Source of the DNA: Mesodorylaimus sp. YZB2_4
Taxonomy: Eukaryota > Nematoda > Enoplea > Dorylaimida > Dorylaimidae
Assembly (NCBI GenBank): GCA_030248295.1
Contig: JASANH010000209.1
Span: forward strand, 62,001-126,000
DNA length: 64,000 bases
Direction of reading: 5' to 3'
Part shown: piece after piece, positions 22,278 through 33,420 of the stretch
Layout of the letters: every line of letters begins with the position of its first letter
Position numbering within the stretch: position 1 is the stretch's first letter
The notes under the pieces: generated by a model
What the model saw: the letters and a program-made list of their open reading frames with translations, nothing else
Databases searched by the model: none
Told to the model about the DNA's origin: nothing
Translations under genes and position numbers: made by a program

Positions 22278-23263
22278 TTTTAAATCTGAAGGTAAAGTCT
22301 GAAAGAGACAGCATAATGTGAGGATTCTTTTAATCCTAGCATAAGTTTTCTATTAAGCCAAAGCTAGCGTCATCGCATCGGGCTAGGATTTGTGCCTTGC
22401 GGTCTGTTCGAAGTTCAGATAACTCGTCTAGTGCCGTGAGAGAGTTAAAACAGTTCCGCCTTAAAGGACGATTAGGGATGCGGATATTCAAAATGTAGAA
22501 TAACAAAGATTTGATTTGAGTAATGTCTCGCTGTTTGTCTTTACTGCCTGTTGTTTTTGTGCCATGACACCTTTTATCAGATTACGACATACGAGTAATC
22601 GCGCGAGGAAGGGAAGCCTATTGGTGCATTTAGAATCACGCTCTCCACACTGCCATTATATCCTCAGGATTGAATTGAGGAACTGAGGAAACTATTATTT
22701 CTATGATAGCATTAATTGAAATTCCAAATTCGAACTCCACTGTTCGATACTCGCGAGCTTACAGGCCAGTTCTTTTTATGTTGGAGAACAGATTTGAGCG
22801 TGGCTAGGAGAGCCTTAGAATTCCTTAAGTATAGCCATGATATGAAGGCCAACTAATCGGGCTACACAAAGTGAAACATAAGGTGTCTTTAATTAAGATG
22901 TTAGATAAGCAATTAAAGTTTAAACGAGCTAACGCGTCAACGCCTAGCATTTCTCAGCTTGCGATAATGAGACGTTCAGAAAAGTGGGCGAGAAGAGGCG
23001 GAGATCTTTAAGTTGCTCGAACAGGAAATCATCTCCAAGAAAAATGTTGACCCCGAACGTGTGCTTGAGCCAAGCACCAGCTCTTGTAAGCAACGAAAAC
23101 AAAAGAGTTAAGTCTAACACTCCATGTCCATCGCCTTTCGTTGCGTTCATGAATAAGACTGATCTCACGTCATGCGCAGTTGTTTCAGGCGATCTCATGT
23201 GAGCATGAGTATGTTCACGCATGGGAAAGAGAAAGACACGTGAAACTAATAGTGCAGATGATG

Positions 23264-24388
23264 CTCGATGTTTGCTATTATTATTAGGAGAATTGGCACC
23301 TCTGACAAAGAGCCTTTCTTTTTGGGCTGGAGAAAATTCGTTTGAAATTAAATTTTCTTACCGCATGACACAAGTTGCGCTGGTCTCACGCCTTTCGCGA
23401 GGTTAACAATGAAGCAGTTTGTATAAAGTCTTGTGCTTAGTTGAACTAACAATGCATTGAATAATCTGATTTCCTCATTTTCACAGCAGGGAACAGATCT
23501 TCCGTAGCCAAACAACATTGCCAGGCCTTTGGCTGCCCAAAACTATCAGACATTACAACGCCAACTGTGACCTGGATGAAAAAACAAGGAAAGAAACAAA
23601 CAAGCTAGGTGATATGGTACTCGACAAATACAGTATCCGGCATTAATACCAGATCACGGCCACTGTATGTATACATAATATTGTATCTGTATATTTCTGC
23701 AGCAAAAGACAACACGTCCATAAAAGGCGGAGCACAAAAAATAAATAGAAGCTTAAAACAGGGTTCAAGCTTCAATTTTTGACCCCGTTTTTTGTGTGAA
23801 TTCGACGCGCCAATAAGTGATGATACTGATGCAGCAATGCTTTTTTATGCTCACTCGATTTTCACGGGATTATCCCAAAAAAACGAAAGTGCGTTTTGAA
23901 AGTGCTTCGGGGATATTGGCCATAACTCACTGATCTTTCGGTCTTTCTGAATCAACGACGCATCAACGCGATCGCAAATGAATGAGGAATCGAATAATTG
24001 TCGCGAAAAGTTTCAATCTTTCAGCTATCTCGAGATATCAGGCGCCAAAGTCGGAGGTCCGTCCAAGCTGACCACTTTTAGACCTCCTGTTCGTTTATGC
24101 TAACTGAGTGCGCAAAAGCATTTAGTAAAACCTGAACAGGTACAAAAGTGCCTTTTTTATGTTTTGGTGGATTCCATTAAAGATGCATGCGTTTCTCGAC
24201 ATGTTCTGACCTTACAACAATCCTGCTGACCATCTATTATTAGAGGCCTGCCACAGAAACGGGATGCGCACCTCAAGATAGACTGGCATGCAGCGTGGCC
24301 CAATATTTGTGCCCATGTGTTAATAATTATATCCGGCACTGTTGTGTATGCCATGTTGGGCCACAAGCTATACGAAATGAGTCAGACG
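23264..24388. repeat. Right arm of long inverted repeat flanking the GPCR gene
   Basis: About 920 bp matching the left arm in inverted orientation, plus ~100 bp (24285-24388) matching an internal piece of the left arm. The 3.4 kb between the arms includes the whole GPCR gene. No transposase is recognisable. Confidence 0.85.
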
Positions 24389-24415
24389 CCGATGGCTTAC
24401 AAAGAACGGGTCTCC

Positions 24416-24590
24416 GCAATAGACGCCTACCCAGCTCGCGGCTAGGAGTGTCTGCCTCTTAGTCCGGATGCGCACTGACGGATGATTGTTCGACTCGCGG
24501 CTGTGTGAATCATTTTGTGTAATGTGTACACTTTCATTGTCAAGTGTGCCGTTGCTGATGGGGTGAAACATGAACACGAACACACTGTAC
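24416..24590 (+). repeat. tRNA-derived SINE, diverged copy
   Basis: Contains GTCTGCCTCTTAG, GGATGCGCACTGA and a B box (TTGTTCGACTCG), followed by a diverged body (AATCATTTTGTGTAATG...). It lies just outside the right inverted repeat near the GPCR gene. Confidence 0.55.
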
Positions 24591-25625
24591 GAGTAAGTTG
24601 GAAGAAGGGGAGAAGGGATTCTTGAGAGTGTCTCTCGAGACTTCCTGTAAGGCATTCAATCGTAAGCCATGCCAGACTACTTGCAGCTGCGGGGAATTAA
24701 TCTGGAGGCGGGGGTTAAGCCAAAACTTCAGCATATTCTGGTTACTATCGGGTGAAACAGCACAGCTGGTATCATTTGTAAGCCCTGGTCAAACAGCAGC
24801 AATACGCAGCGCGCACACACCGTGGCTTTGATGCTGGCATCGGAATGCATGTGTGACTGATGCCACTGTGCCACAGTTTGCAGGCAGATCCTGTGGCCGA
24901 TTGGGCCAGGGTCCAGGTTTTCGAAAGTACTCACATTATGCTAGTGGTAGAGTCTCGCATTCTTATAGATGCAAAGGACGCGAAAAGAGGAGTGTTCTCT
25001 TGGTTGTGCCATCATCAGACATGGACGAACCATCAGCGATCCCCGGAGATGGCCACAAGAATGAATGCGTGCTGTGTGGATAGGCACTCTGGCGGAGAGC
25101 AGAAGACGAGAGCGCCTGCGAAGTCTGGAAAGTCATGGAGATGGATGACGCACTGATGCTGGTTTGTGTTGCGAATAAAAATGCACTCACGGATACGGGA
25201 CACTCGCAGAAACAGTAGCATGAATACCTTGTGGTCTCAGCTGCCAAGCGCAAACATCGGACTCGATACCAGTCGCAATCGATGCAGCACGGGCGACTTC
25301 GGCAAGTATCGCATTGGTATTTGTTTGTAGGATCACATTATAGCCACATTATCTAATCGATGACCAAATTAGGTAATTTTTTATTCGCGTGCAAATCATT
25401 GGGACCCATTATTTCAGCATATTATATGAGCCGTGTCTTTTTCAACTTATTTTGTTGCACTCTGTTTTGTATGCAATCGATGAAAACAGAATTGTTAACA
25501 AAGGTTTTACATAAACGGTATTTTTGTAAATCAAAAAATTATAGAAAATAGGAAAAGATTGACCGATCATTCATTATTGATCACCACAAAAATGAACTGG
25601 AACGTTTTCGTTGGTGGCTCCTTAC

Positions 25626-25994
25626 TTAATACTTTTCTTCAGCGTAGTTCTTCTGATTCGCGGCACAGCCTCGTTTCGGCCTCGCACTAGTACCACCATC
25701 AGCTAAAAGAAGAGTCAATGACTTGGCTGATTGGGTGGGATTTCGCGACATTCCTCATGAACCTAAGATACACTACCTACTGATTCCCGTTGGCCAGAAT
25801 CGTTTTTCAAACACCGCCCATTAGCTAGTACAAAAACTCAAACTAATATCCAGCAGGATCTGGAGGGGAAGGTAGTCCCAGATGACGAAGTATTGCTTAC
25901 GTTCATCGGCACTGGCACTATGGTAAAGAGCTTTTGAACCAGCTTGCTTGCCTTTTCCTTCCCTCTTATTATCTCCATTATAAGCCGATTTCTC
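25626..25994 (-). other. Candidate readthrough exons of the lysine-rich gene
   Basis: Directly after the in-frame TGA the frame continues for 31 codons of similar composition (EKSAYNGDNKREGKGK...) to a GTAAGC donor after 25901, in phase 1 like all other introns of this gene. A TTTTAG acceptor before 25702 opens 24 further codons (DGGTSARPKRGCAANQK...) ending in TAA at 25628-25626. Possible explanations are stop-codon readthrough, a null or mutant allele, an assembly error, or chance. Confidence 0.35.
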
Positions 25995-27183
25995 TCAAGG
26001 ACCTTCGTCGTCACCTTGCACAGTTTCGACCACGGACGACGCAGAGTTGAGTTTTTTCATTCCACGAGTGCTGGCGGATGACGACGAGTCCTTCGGTTCA
26101 CAATCCGTCTTGGACTGCTTTCCCCGTCCTTTCGTAGGTTTTGGTCCTTTGCCTATAACTTGAATAGGTTGTAGTTATTGTAAATGCAAAAAATATGGTC
26201 CGACTTACCGTTATCGTCATTGACTTCCTTCGGCTTGGTGGATTCATCTGTTTCACCCTGGCAAACAACCGTTTCGTCTTCTGCTTCCTCGACTATCGAA
26301 GCAGGAACCGCTTTTTTGACACGAACATTCTTCTTCGCCGGATGCGCAAGAGTGTCCTTGTGCTCGGCGACAGCTTGCTGCGCAGGAGAATCGGTCACTA
26401 AAAAATAATTTGCGGTTGCAGAAAAACGCATGGTTGGAATTCGACATCTTGCCTGTGAAGGTAGCGTCGGCAGCATTTTGAACTTCGGCGCTATCGACAA
26501 CTTGCTTTTCTTTACTGGAAGCGGTCTTCTTGGGTGATCCACGCTTCTTTCCTTTCTTTGGTTGCTTTTCTTCGCCGGCTAGAAAACAGAGTAATAATAC
26601 ACAGTTTCATATCGCCCAAGACTACGGTAGCAAACATGGGTACCGCCTGACGATGAGGGATAGATTCAGGTACAGCCAGGCCGAAGCTACCACGCAGTCT
26701 GCACTTACCACTGGCATCATCGCCGCTGGCTTGCTCTTTCTTCGCCGGCGGCTCGTCCGCTTTCTTTTTGCCTCCACCTTTTTTCGATTTCTTCTGAGCA
26801 CCGTCCTTCGCCACCTCTTTATTCTCGCATTCTTTAGTGGCTAAAACAGAAAACACACCGACTTATCATTAAATGCATCAACAGACCACAGGCAAGTTTT
26901 GGTGCACTCGTATACTACAGCGGCGTAGGCCTGTGGAGACCACGGCCAATAGGTCAAGCTGGGACTCATCGTTAGCAAAGCCAAAAGTCATCGCCTCACC
27001 TTTCATCCTGTCGCCGTCACCCACAATTTCCGATCCGGCCGTTTCCAAGAGGTGCGAGAAAGCCAATTGCACCGAGGTGAACTTGTTCTTTTCCATATAT
27101 CTGCGAAAACGGGTTGCTTCTTCCATGCTGAGCTTGAGTTCGACATCGACCAGACCTGATGTTCCCTGAATTTCGTCCTCCAT
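25995..27183 (-). CDS. Lysine-rich protein of unknown function (5 exons, possible TGA readthrough)
   Basis: Exons: 27183-27000, 26840-26709, 26578-26453, 26397-26209, 26152-25995; 262 aa to the first stop. Every intron is phase 1. Intron 3 has a GC-AG boundary (ACAG|GCAAGA). The first ~60 residues are an amphipathic, probably helical segment (SMEEATRFRRYMEKN, FSHLLETAG) that I do not recognise. The rest is low-complexity and charged: KKSKKGGGKKK, KKGKKRGSPKK, VRVKKAVPAS, GRGKQSK. This suggests a disordered, possibly nucleic-acid-binding or nuclear tail. The phase-1 Lys/Ser modules resemble in style the tail exons of the receptor phosphatase at 1887-2387. After the TGA at 25997-25995 the same frame stays open to a good phase-1 donor at 25901 and an in-phase exon at 25702-25626 ending in TAA. 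Function unknown. Confidence 0.6.
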
Positions 27184-28644
27184 TTCAAAAAAGTATTACC
27201 GATGAAAAAAAAACAGAAATCGTTGCAAACAGATACGTGGCACAAAACGAAGAAAACCACTCGACTGGGCGACACTGCAAATCGAAAATGACTGTCTGGC
27301 ACATATGTCTGCCCTTATATTAGGACCACGGTGTCCCGCGCAAGTGCCATGCAAATAGGCGCAGCATGGTAAAATATAGTTTCAGGCAGCGGGAATTTTA
27401 GATTGAAAGGATAGACCTGAGCTTGAATGGAAGATACCTGCGAAGAGATTGCATTGTAGATATTTACAAACAGCACGAGACAAGGTAAACCTTTTCGACC
27501 CTATTATTTTAAAGTATCCACGTAAGAGCTAAAAAATAAAGCGATGCAGTAAATTTGACTGGAGCAGGCATTTTGGATAGACCTGGCTCATCCGATCAAT
27601 AAACAGGTTTTCTAGAGAACAGACTGGTGCAAAGCTACGAATGCCGTAACATCGGGCTTCAAATGAATCCAGTTTGACACAAAGCAATGACGAGACTAGC
27701 GAGAGGGAGTCGATTTGATCATTCATATGCGCATTGTTCCAGCAGCCTGGACTACCTTCCCAAGATTTTTGGTGTGCCTCATTTACATGACGTTAATTCG
27801 ACTCGTTCATTTGGATGGAACAAGTCGGACCTTCGTATCGCAATTACCATGGTTCTGTTCCAAAGTGCAGGAAAAACGTGCGCGAAGTCGATCATCGACT
27901 GCATAGCAGTGCCAGGGCCGGAGCGGGCGTAGTGTTCTTACGAACAGTCCCTATTCTCTAAGGCGACGGATTGCGCAGCGCAGGAAATTTTCTTTGGCAG
28001 TATAATCAAGAAGATCGTTAGAATCAGCGTTAGGAACATAAAGTGCTAATTAATCATTGTCGTTGAAATTATGAGAAAATTTTTCATTAGCGCAATGCTT
28101 TCTCATTCTAGCACAGCAAAGGACGATCGAACTGATGAATAAGATTAGGCATTATCAGATGTTCAGGCGACCAGGGCACGTTATGAAGACCGAACGCTGC
28201 TCTGCTGGCGATTCAGACTCACCAAGGACGTTATGACTTATCGGTTCTCCCTTTTTAAGCTTCCACGTAGAACAGTTAAAAAAATTGGTTGAGAGTTGAC
28301 CGAGTGACTGATTTTTAGTGATATTTGGGAAGGTCTTTGTGTGGAATTAGCTTCGCGGCTCACTGCACCGCTGGTATATACTGTACACTCATGAATCTTG
28401 TTGCTCCCACAGGTTCATGCGGAAGTTCCTGCAGGGTGGGAAAACCTACGCCAGGATATGATGATGCAACCAGTATATGTTGATGGAGGCAATGCGTAGA
28501 TAAATGGGGTTTAATGCTTGGTCTGTGATTGTCTTGACTCAGGCGGCTTATTAGGAAGCCAACTGCACCAAAGTTGCCTAAGCTTTCGAAAAATCAACAG
28601 TGTTATTATTTCTTTTGCATTAGGACTTTGGCACTGACATGACC

Positions 28645-28815
28645 CTGACCGGGGTCGTGGCCTAGCGCGTAGGCGTCTGCCTCTCACGCTGGATGCGCAC
28701 TTAGAGGGGAGGGTTCGACTCCCGCCTCGGTACAAAATGATTGTCAATTATGTGTTCCTTAACTCTCGAGTGCGCTGTATGGTGCTTGACTATGGAGAAA
28801 GTATGACATGGCCTG
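28645..28815 (+). repeat. tRNA-Glu-like SINE, best-preserved copy
   Basis: A nearly foldable tRNA head: acceptor arms CCGGGGT / GCCTCGG, A box TGGCCTAGCG (28658-28667), anticodon loop CTCTCAC (CTC, Glu), T arm GGGAG-GGTTCGA-CTCCC (28709-28725). The body runs to ATGACATGGCCTGACATG at about 28815. Probably transcribed by Pol III when active, but not a functional tRNA because the anticodon stem is mispaired. Confidence 0.75.
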
Positions 28816-29867
28816 ACATGTTAAAGGTCTCATTTGGCTCATTGTACAGCACCATCCTTTATGCATACATTGGGGTCTCTGGGTCTTTTGTGAGTGTGTA
28901 GTTTCCTTTCCTCTTGCAGCAGCCACTGAGTTTGTCTGTAAGTGTAAAACAGAGCAGTGAATAGGCTCGCCTTTGTTGGCTGGCTGGTACACTCTCTCTG
29001 GAATGGGGCATGAATCTCTCTCTTATTCTGGACCCTTCGGAGAATGGGCTGGAGAGAGACGGGAAAAAAAGACAAAATGCGAAGGGTAATGTGGGCTAAT
29101 GATGCTTTTCGTTACCATCGAAATTATATATTGCACTACACCTAATAAAACTAGTCTCTCAAGTGACACTCTCCAGGCGTGGCAGAAACCCGTCGGGTTG
29201 ATGTCTCTGGTCCCTCTGACTAGGAGGCCTGCCGGTTCTTCTTGAGACAAATCGCTCCCTCCAGTACTTTCTCCAATGTAGGGTCATTCAACCTGTAGCG
29301 TGCTGGCTACTAAGAAATTAGCCAGGTTCGACAATTGGTTCAAAAACTTGACCAATTTTTCCAGACTCTTGGGTTTTCCACATGCTAGGGTAAAAATTAT
29401 CGAAATCCGTCAAATGGCGGAAAAACCTCTCCCAAACTGCTTGAAATTTGAAGTATTTGAGTAGACCGTAAGAACTATCTTCCAGCACGGGCTACTTGAT
29501 GTTACTACCAGATTGGCCAGGGAAGGGTATGAGCATGAACGAAAAACATTTTTGATGCTTTTATTTGAGTTTAAAGAAAGCGAGCTACACAGTCTGATTT
29601 GATAACGACCCTCTACAGTAAGTTGGTCTCACTGTTTGCAGCATCAAGTAGCGACTGTACGATGCCTTTGCTAGAAGATAGCTCTTTCTTTTGAACGACT
29701 CATGTTTCAATTGAAGTTATTATTGTTTTTATGCACTTTTTTTAGGGGGTTTTGCGCCGCCGTGTGAGAACCGCGCGATAGATTTCGATAATTTTTGGCA
29801 CTAGCATGTCCAACCTACCAACTTATGATCCCATGAGACGATTTTGCGTAATAATGGTCGATTGTAG

Positions 29868-29975
29868 CGTTGTTACAGTTAACTGAAACTTAAACTGAAT
29901 CTCCTCGCCAAAACTGAATTTAACTGTAACTGAATCTTTTTAGAATCAGTTAAATTCAGTTTTCGAGTTACTACG
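29868..29975. repeat. Short imperfect inverted repeat
   Basis: GTTACAGTTAACTGAAACTT, AACTGAATTTAACTGTAACT and AGTTAAATTCAGTTTTCG pair with one another in inverted orientation, forming a small hairpin-prone element. Confidence 0.45.
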
Positions 29976-31571
29976 CTTTTGAAAATTAGTAATCTGTTTG
30001 CGGATGTTCGCGCAGATCTCAAAGAGAAACGAAACGCAGCTAGACGAATTGCTGTTGGAATCATCTTAATCGCGAGTTGGAGGCGTATTTTGTTATCCCT
30101 AAAACGCTAGTAATCGTAAAAGAAATCGATCCATTCGAATTTTGGTCCAAATGTAGAGAGAAGTTGCAAAATCTTCACGAATATTGTAGTGCTGCATCAT
30201 TTCCTGCAGGCTAGCGCCGAGTGACAGAGTTATAAGCTAGGCGAGGTCCAAGTTGAAAAGCAGTCGGTATGATTGAAATAAAATAAAATAAAAGCACCTA
30301 CACCATAAGAAAAAGGGTTTCTTCAATTTCAATCATTTTATTATAAACATTTTAAAGTTACATCTTCTTGATCTTGGAAAGCTTTGCCAGCCAGTGAGTT
30401 GAACTTGACATGCTTATTCGATAATTCCCAAGTTCCTGGTGTGGAAGAAAGCTCTACTGAAAATATTTAACCCTTATGGCCAGCTGGTCAGCAGCGGTCA
30501 GCTCCTTAAATCTTGCGGGTTTCTTGAATTCGTGTGTTGCGAGGCGACAGAAAGTTGACAAACACTCGCAGGGTTCTTCTGAACCCGCAGTTCAGGTATG
30601 GGCTTTGGTTCCGTCTTCCAGGCTTCTGGTTCTGAATTGTTTTGCACAAAAGACCCGACGAAGCGAAAATGTTTCCAAAAATTTGCAGGACTTCGGCCGC
30701 TGACCTTTGTGGAGTAGTTGCCCAAACGAGCTAAATATTTTGCGCAGAGCTTTCTTTCGGACTAAAAGAAATTACAATCATGAGCTATGGCATTAGAATT
30801 AGAACGGTTACAAGGTTACAAGGTTCAGGTACTTGGTCTGTGTGCAGATTTGTTGGTGTCCTTCAAGGACATATTTGGTTCGCAAAGTCGCTCTCTGTCA
30901 TGGCAACGTTATTATATAATTTTGGAGGGAAGACTGGCACAAATATACTTTATGGGAAGCACCGAATTTTCAAAAACTAATGATAATATAGTCCCCAGCT
31001 CCCCTAAGAACCCTTTAATTAATAAAGTTTTCGCGGCAGTCCCCTTCCTTTACACGGAAAAGCAGCGATGAAAGGTCGATGTTAGAACGCGGCTCTCTGG
31101 CGTTGTGGCTCAATCTGAATGATGGAGAAGAGACTTGACATTACTTTTTTTAGCGCATAGACGCTAAGCTCCAGTATTTTGCTAGTAGGTACTATGCATA
31201 AAAAACCAGCCATGAGGTTAGGGCCCTCAACTGCTGCGTCGAGCGCTTCGGCCCTGGTGGGCTCTCCCCCCCCCCCCCCCCCAAGACCCCCGGAGCCCAA
31301 ATGGATTCATCGCCATTGGGAGGGCGTGCTCAGAGTGGCCTAAACCTCCATTCCCTCTGATTGTGAGCCCTCCCTCCGAAGAAACAGAATACTTAGCCGG
31401 CTTTTCCCTCTTATTTGCACGTGTCCTTCACACATCGACTCAACTATTGATGAGAGCAGTAAATTATCCCTCGCAACTGCGCCCCCAAGCAGACAATCTT
31501 TCATGCCTGCGGCATGTGGTGCTCAAATGTCCGCTTACAACTCCATCATCATGCCATATTCGACAGCACAC

Positions 31572-33089
31572 TTACTCGCCAAGCCTCCACTGAACACCAC
31601 ACCAATCCGTGAGCCGAAACTGGCAAAGATTATAGCATAAACAAAATGAGTGAAATCTAAAAAATATAACCATAGAAAATATAATTGTGCCAGAAATTAT
31701 CCAAAATGGTGCGGGTGATTCGTGCACATGCTCATAAATCATTAAAGCCACAGATTTCCACTGCCACAATGCAAATATCCAATACAGGAAATTAGCTAAT
31801 CCTAACGGAATTAACATCACGTGCACACTTGTCCATTCACTCTTCATCACCGTTCTACTAACCAGGATTTGAACATTGGTCAGATATTCTAGAAAACGAA
31901 ATTGACAGAAAAATATAATAGCATTAAAAGAACATGAAATTATTGGATTCCAAAATGTAAGACTGCACCAATCGATAATGATCAGATCAAATGCTGTCAC
32001 ATAATTGGCTAATCGTAGCCACGCCCACAACATGCTCATAAAAGTACTCCATCGTAATAATTTTACACCTAATGATTCAGAAACATCTAAATTATTAAGA
32101 AAATTTCCAAAAGCGAGTCGAATTCTAAGAAAAAATGAACTTAAGGTCACGAGTGCTATCGGATAGAATATTGGTCGAAAAATGCCCCCACTCAAGCCTG
32201 ACACATCTTTTCCCAATCCTACGTTCACAATCAACAATGCAATCGGAGTCAAGCTAATTGTAATTCCGATAATTAGAATAGGTATATCTCTAATTTTATT
32301 AATATTTAAACACTTTCGTTGAGCAAGGGTCAAAAAGACAGGCATTTGATTCGTGCTTGGCCTGTCACCCTGTCCTCTGTTTCCTTTTTCAATATGGCAT
32401 ATGATCAGTAGAGCCAAAGATTCTGTAATCGTAGCGTGAGAAGCCGCTTCGAAAAACTGGTACATTTGCGAAATATTTTTATTTTCTCTCAGATTTGATT
32501 TATTGCCAGTAAATCCTAGCTTCAGATCGAAGGCAGTCTGATTTTGCAAGAATCTGCTGGGATGCTTTTCATAAACGCGCATATTGTGTTTGACCCCATC
32601 GAAAATAAGCTCGATGTAAACAGCTGCTAGGATGGCTATCAAAGAGTTATCCAAGACATGGCTCTCATCAAATCCAAGAATTTCTCTCCAACATGCCAAA
32701 GTAGTAGCGAGAAAGAGGAATAGGCAGAATAAATGCAGCAATGACACACTGGCGCGCATGTCGGCCAGAACTGACCAGACGAGTACAACGAGAGTGGAAA
32801 AAACTGCAATCGCCATAAGTAATCGAAGTAAATCAATAACACCAGAATTCATGTCCTTTGCGGGGTTGAATTGTGAATGGCCACGATGGAGCAGTCTTCG
32901 TTTCACAAAGAGAATACTAATGCCAAGAATAAGGAGACCAGATGACATTATTTTTTCGAAGTGTGCATTTTCATCATCTTGTTCCAATTTATCCATTCGA
33001 GGCACACAAATGACGGCCATTGCCAGGACTAGTATGGCCGATAATGGTTTAAGAACGAGCTTGAAATTCGCTGCAATTCTCAGATCCAT
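31572..33089 (-). CDS. Otopetrin-like 12-TM membrane protein (single exon)
   Basis: A 505-aa intact ORF without introns, starting at ATG 33089 (MDLRIAANFK). It has about twelve hydrophobic segments in two groups of six, matching the two-fold architecture of otopetrins, the proton channels. The best family match is the last helix, IISGTIIFSMVIFFRFHS, resembling the conserved IFYRFHS end of otopetrins, preceded by an SVHVMLIPLGLANFLYW helix. Other family motifs are weak, so proton conduction cannot be claimed. The hydrophilic loop near residues 180-270 has N-glycosylation sequons. Absence of introns, unlike every other gene here, suggests retroposition or intron loss, though no poly-A tail or target duplication is evident. 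The 3' end reads GGCGA|GTAAGTG, so splicing to a further exon instead of stopping at TAA is possible. Otherwise it is an unassigned multipass protein. Confidence 0.5.
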   Translation of the reverse strand: MDLRIAANFKLVLKPLSAILVLAMAVICVPRMDKLEQDDENAHFEKIMSSGLLILGISILFVKRRLLHRGHSQFNPAKDMNSGVIDLLRLLMAIAVFSTLVVLVWSVLADMRASVSLLHLFCLFLFLATTLACWREILGFDESHVLDNSLIAILAAVYIELIFDGVKHNMRVYEKHPSRFLQNQTAFDLKLGFTGNKSNLRENKNISQMYQFFEAASHATITESLALLIICHIEKGNRGQGDRPSTNQMPVFLTLAQRKCLNINKIRDIPILIIGITISLTPIALLIVNVGLGKDVSGLSGGIFRPIFYPIALVTLSSFFLRIRLAFGNFLNNLDVSESLGVKLLRWSTFMSMLWAWLRLANYVTAFDLIIIDWCSLTFWNPIISCSFNAIIFFCQFRFLEYLTNVQILVSRTVMKSEWTSVHVMLIPLGLANFLYWIFALWQWKSVALMIYEHVHESPAPFWIISGTIIFSMVIFFRFHSFCLCYNLCQFRLTDWCGVQWRLGE

Positions 33090-33307
33090 CAGTCAATTGC
33101 ATCAAACTTTTAAAACGATGAGTAAGTTTTCTAAAACCAGATTTTTCTAGCATGGCTTTGAGAAAAGCATAGTTAATTTAGCCGGGGTTTCTAGAAGAGC
33201 CAAGCTAGATCTAGTTTGAAAGCAAAAAAATTTGAATCATAATTTTTTTAAAACTTTTTCTAAAGGAGTCAGGTTTGTAATTCCCCATCTCATTGGTCAA
33301 GTACCAT

Positions 33308-33420
33308 GCGAAATTTGAATTTACCGCTACAAGCTACCTTTGACAGTTTTATCCATGAAAAGTCCTTGTTTCCAAGATGTGCGAGAAATGAAGGCGGGAA
33401 ATTCAAATTTTTTGTTGCAC
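33308..33420. repeat. Small palindromic element with GCGGGAAATTCAAATTT-type ends
   Basis: Left end CGAAATTTGAATTTACCGC and right end GGCGGGAAATTCAAATTTTT are inverted, with subterminal matches to the DNAJ-intron MITE (TTTGACAGTTTTATCCATGA). Confidence 0.5.

Larger units (their letters stand above)
27184..31571. other. 4.4-kb stretch without a recognised gene
   Basis: Holds the SINE at 28645, a short AACTGAATTTAACTG-type inverted repeat near 29868-29975, a fragment related to the foldback at 36392 (30470-30725), and a poly-C run at ~31267. All ORFs are short and unsupported. Confidence 0.5.

Noticed and set aside
28650..28730. Functional tRNA-Glu gene
   Set aside because: T arm and acceptor can pair, but the anticodon stem is mismatched and the unit continues into a body shared with other dispersed copies, so it is a SINE.
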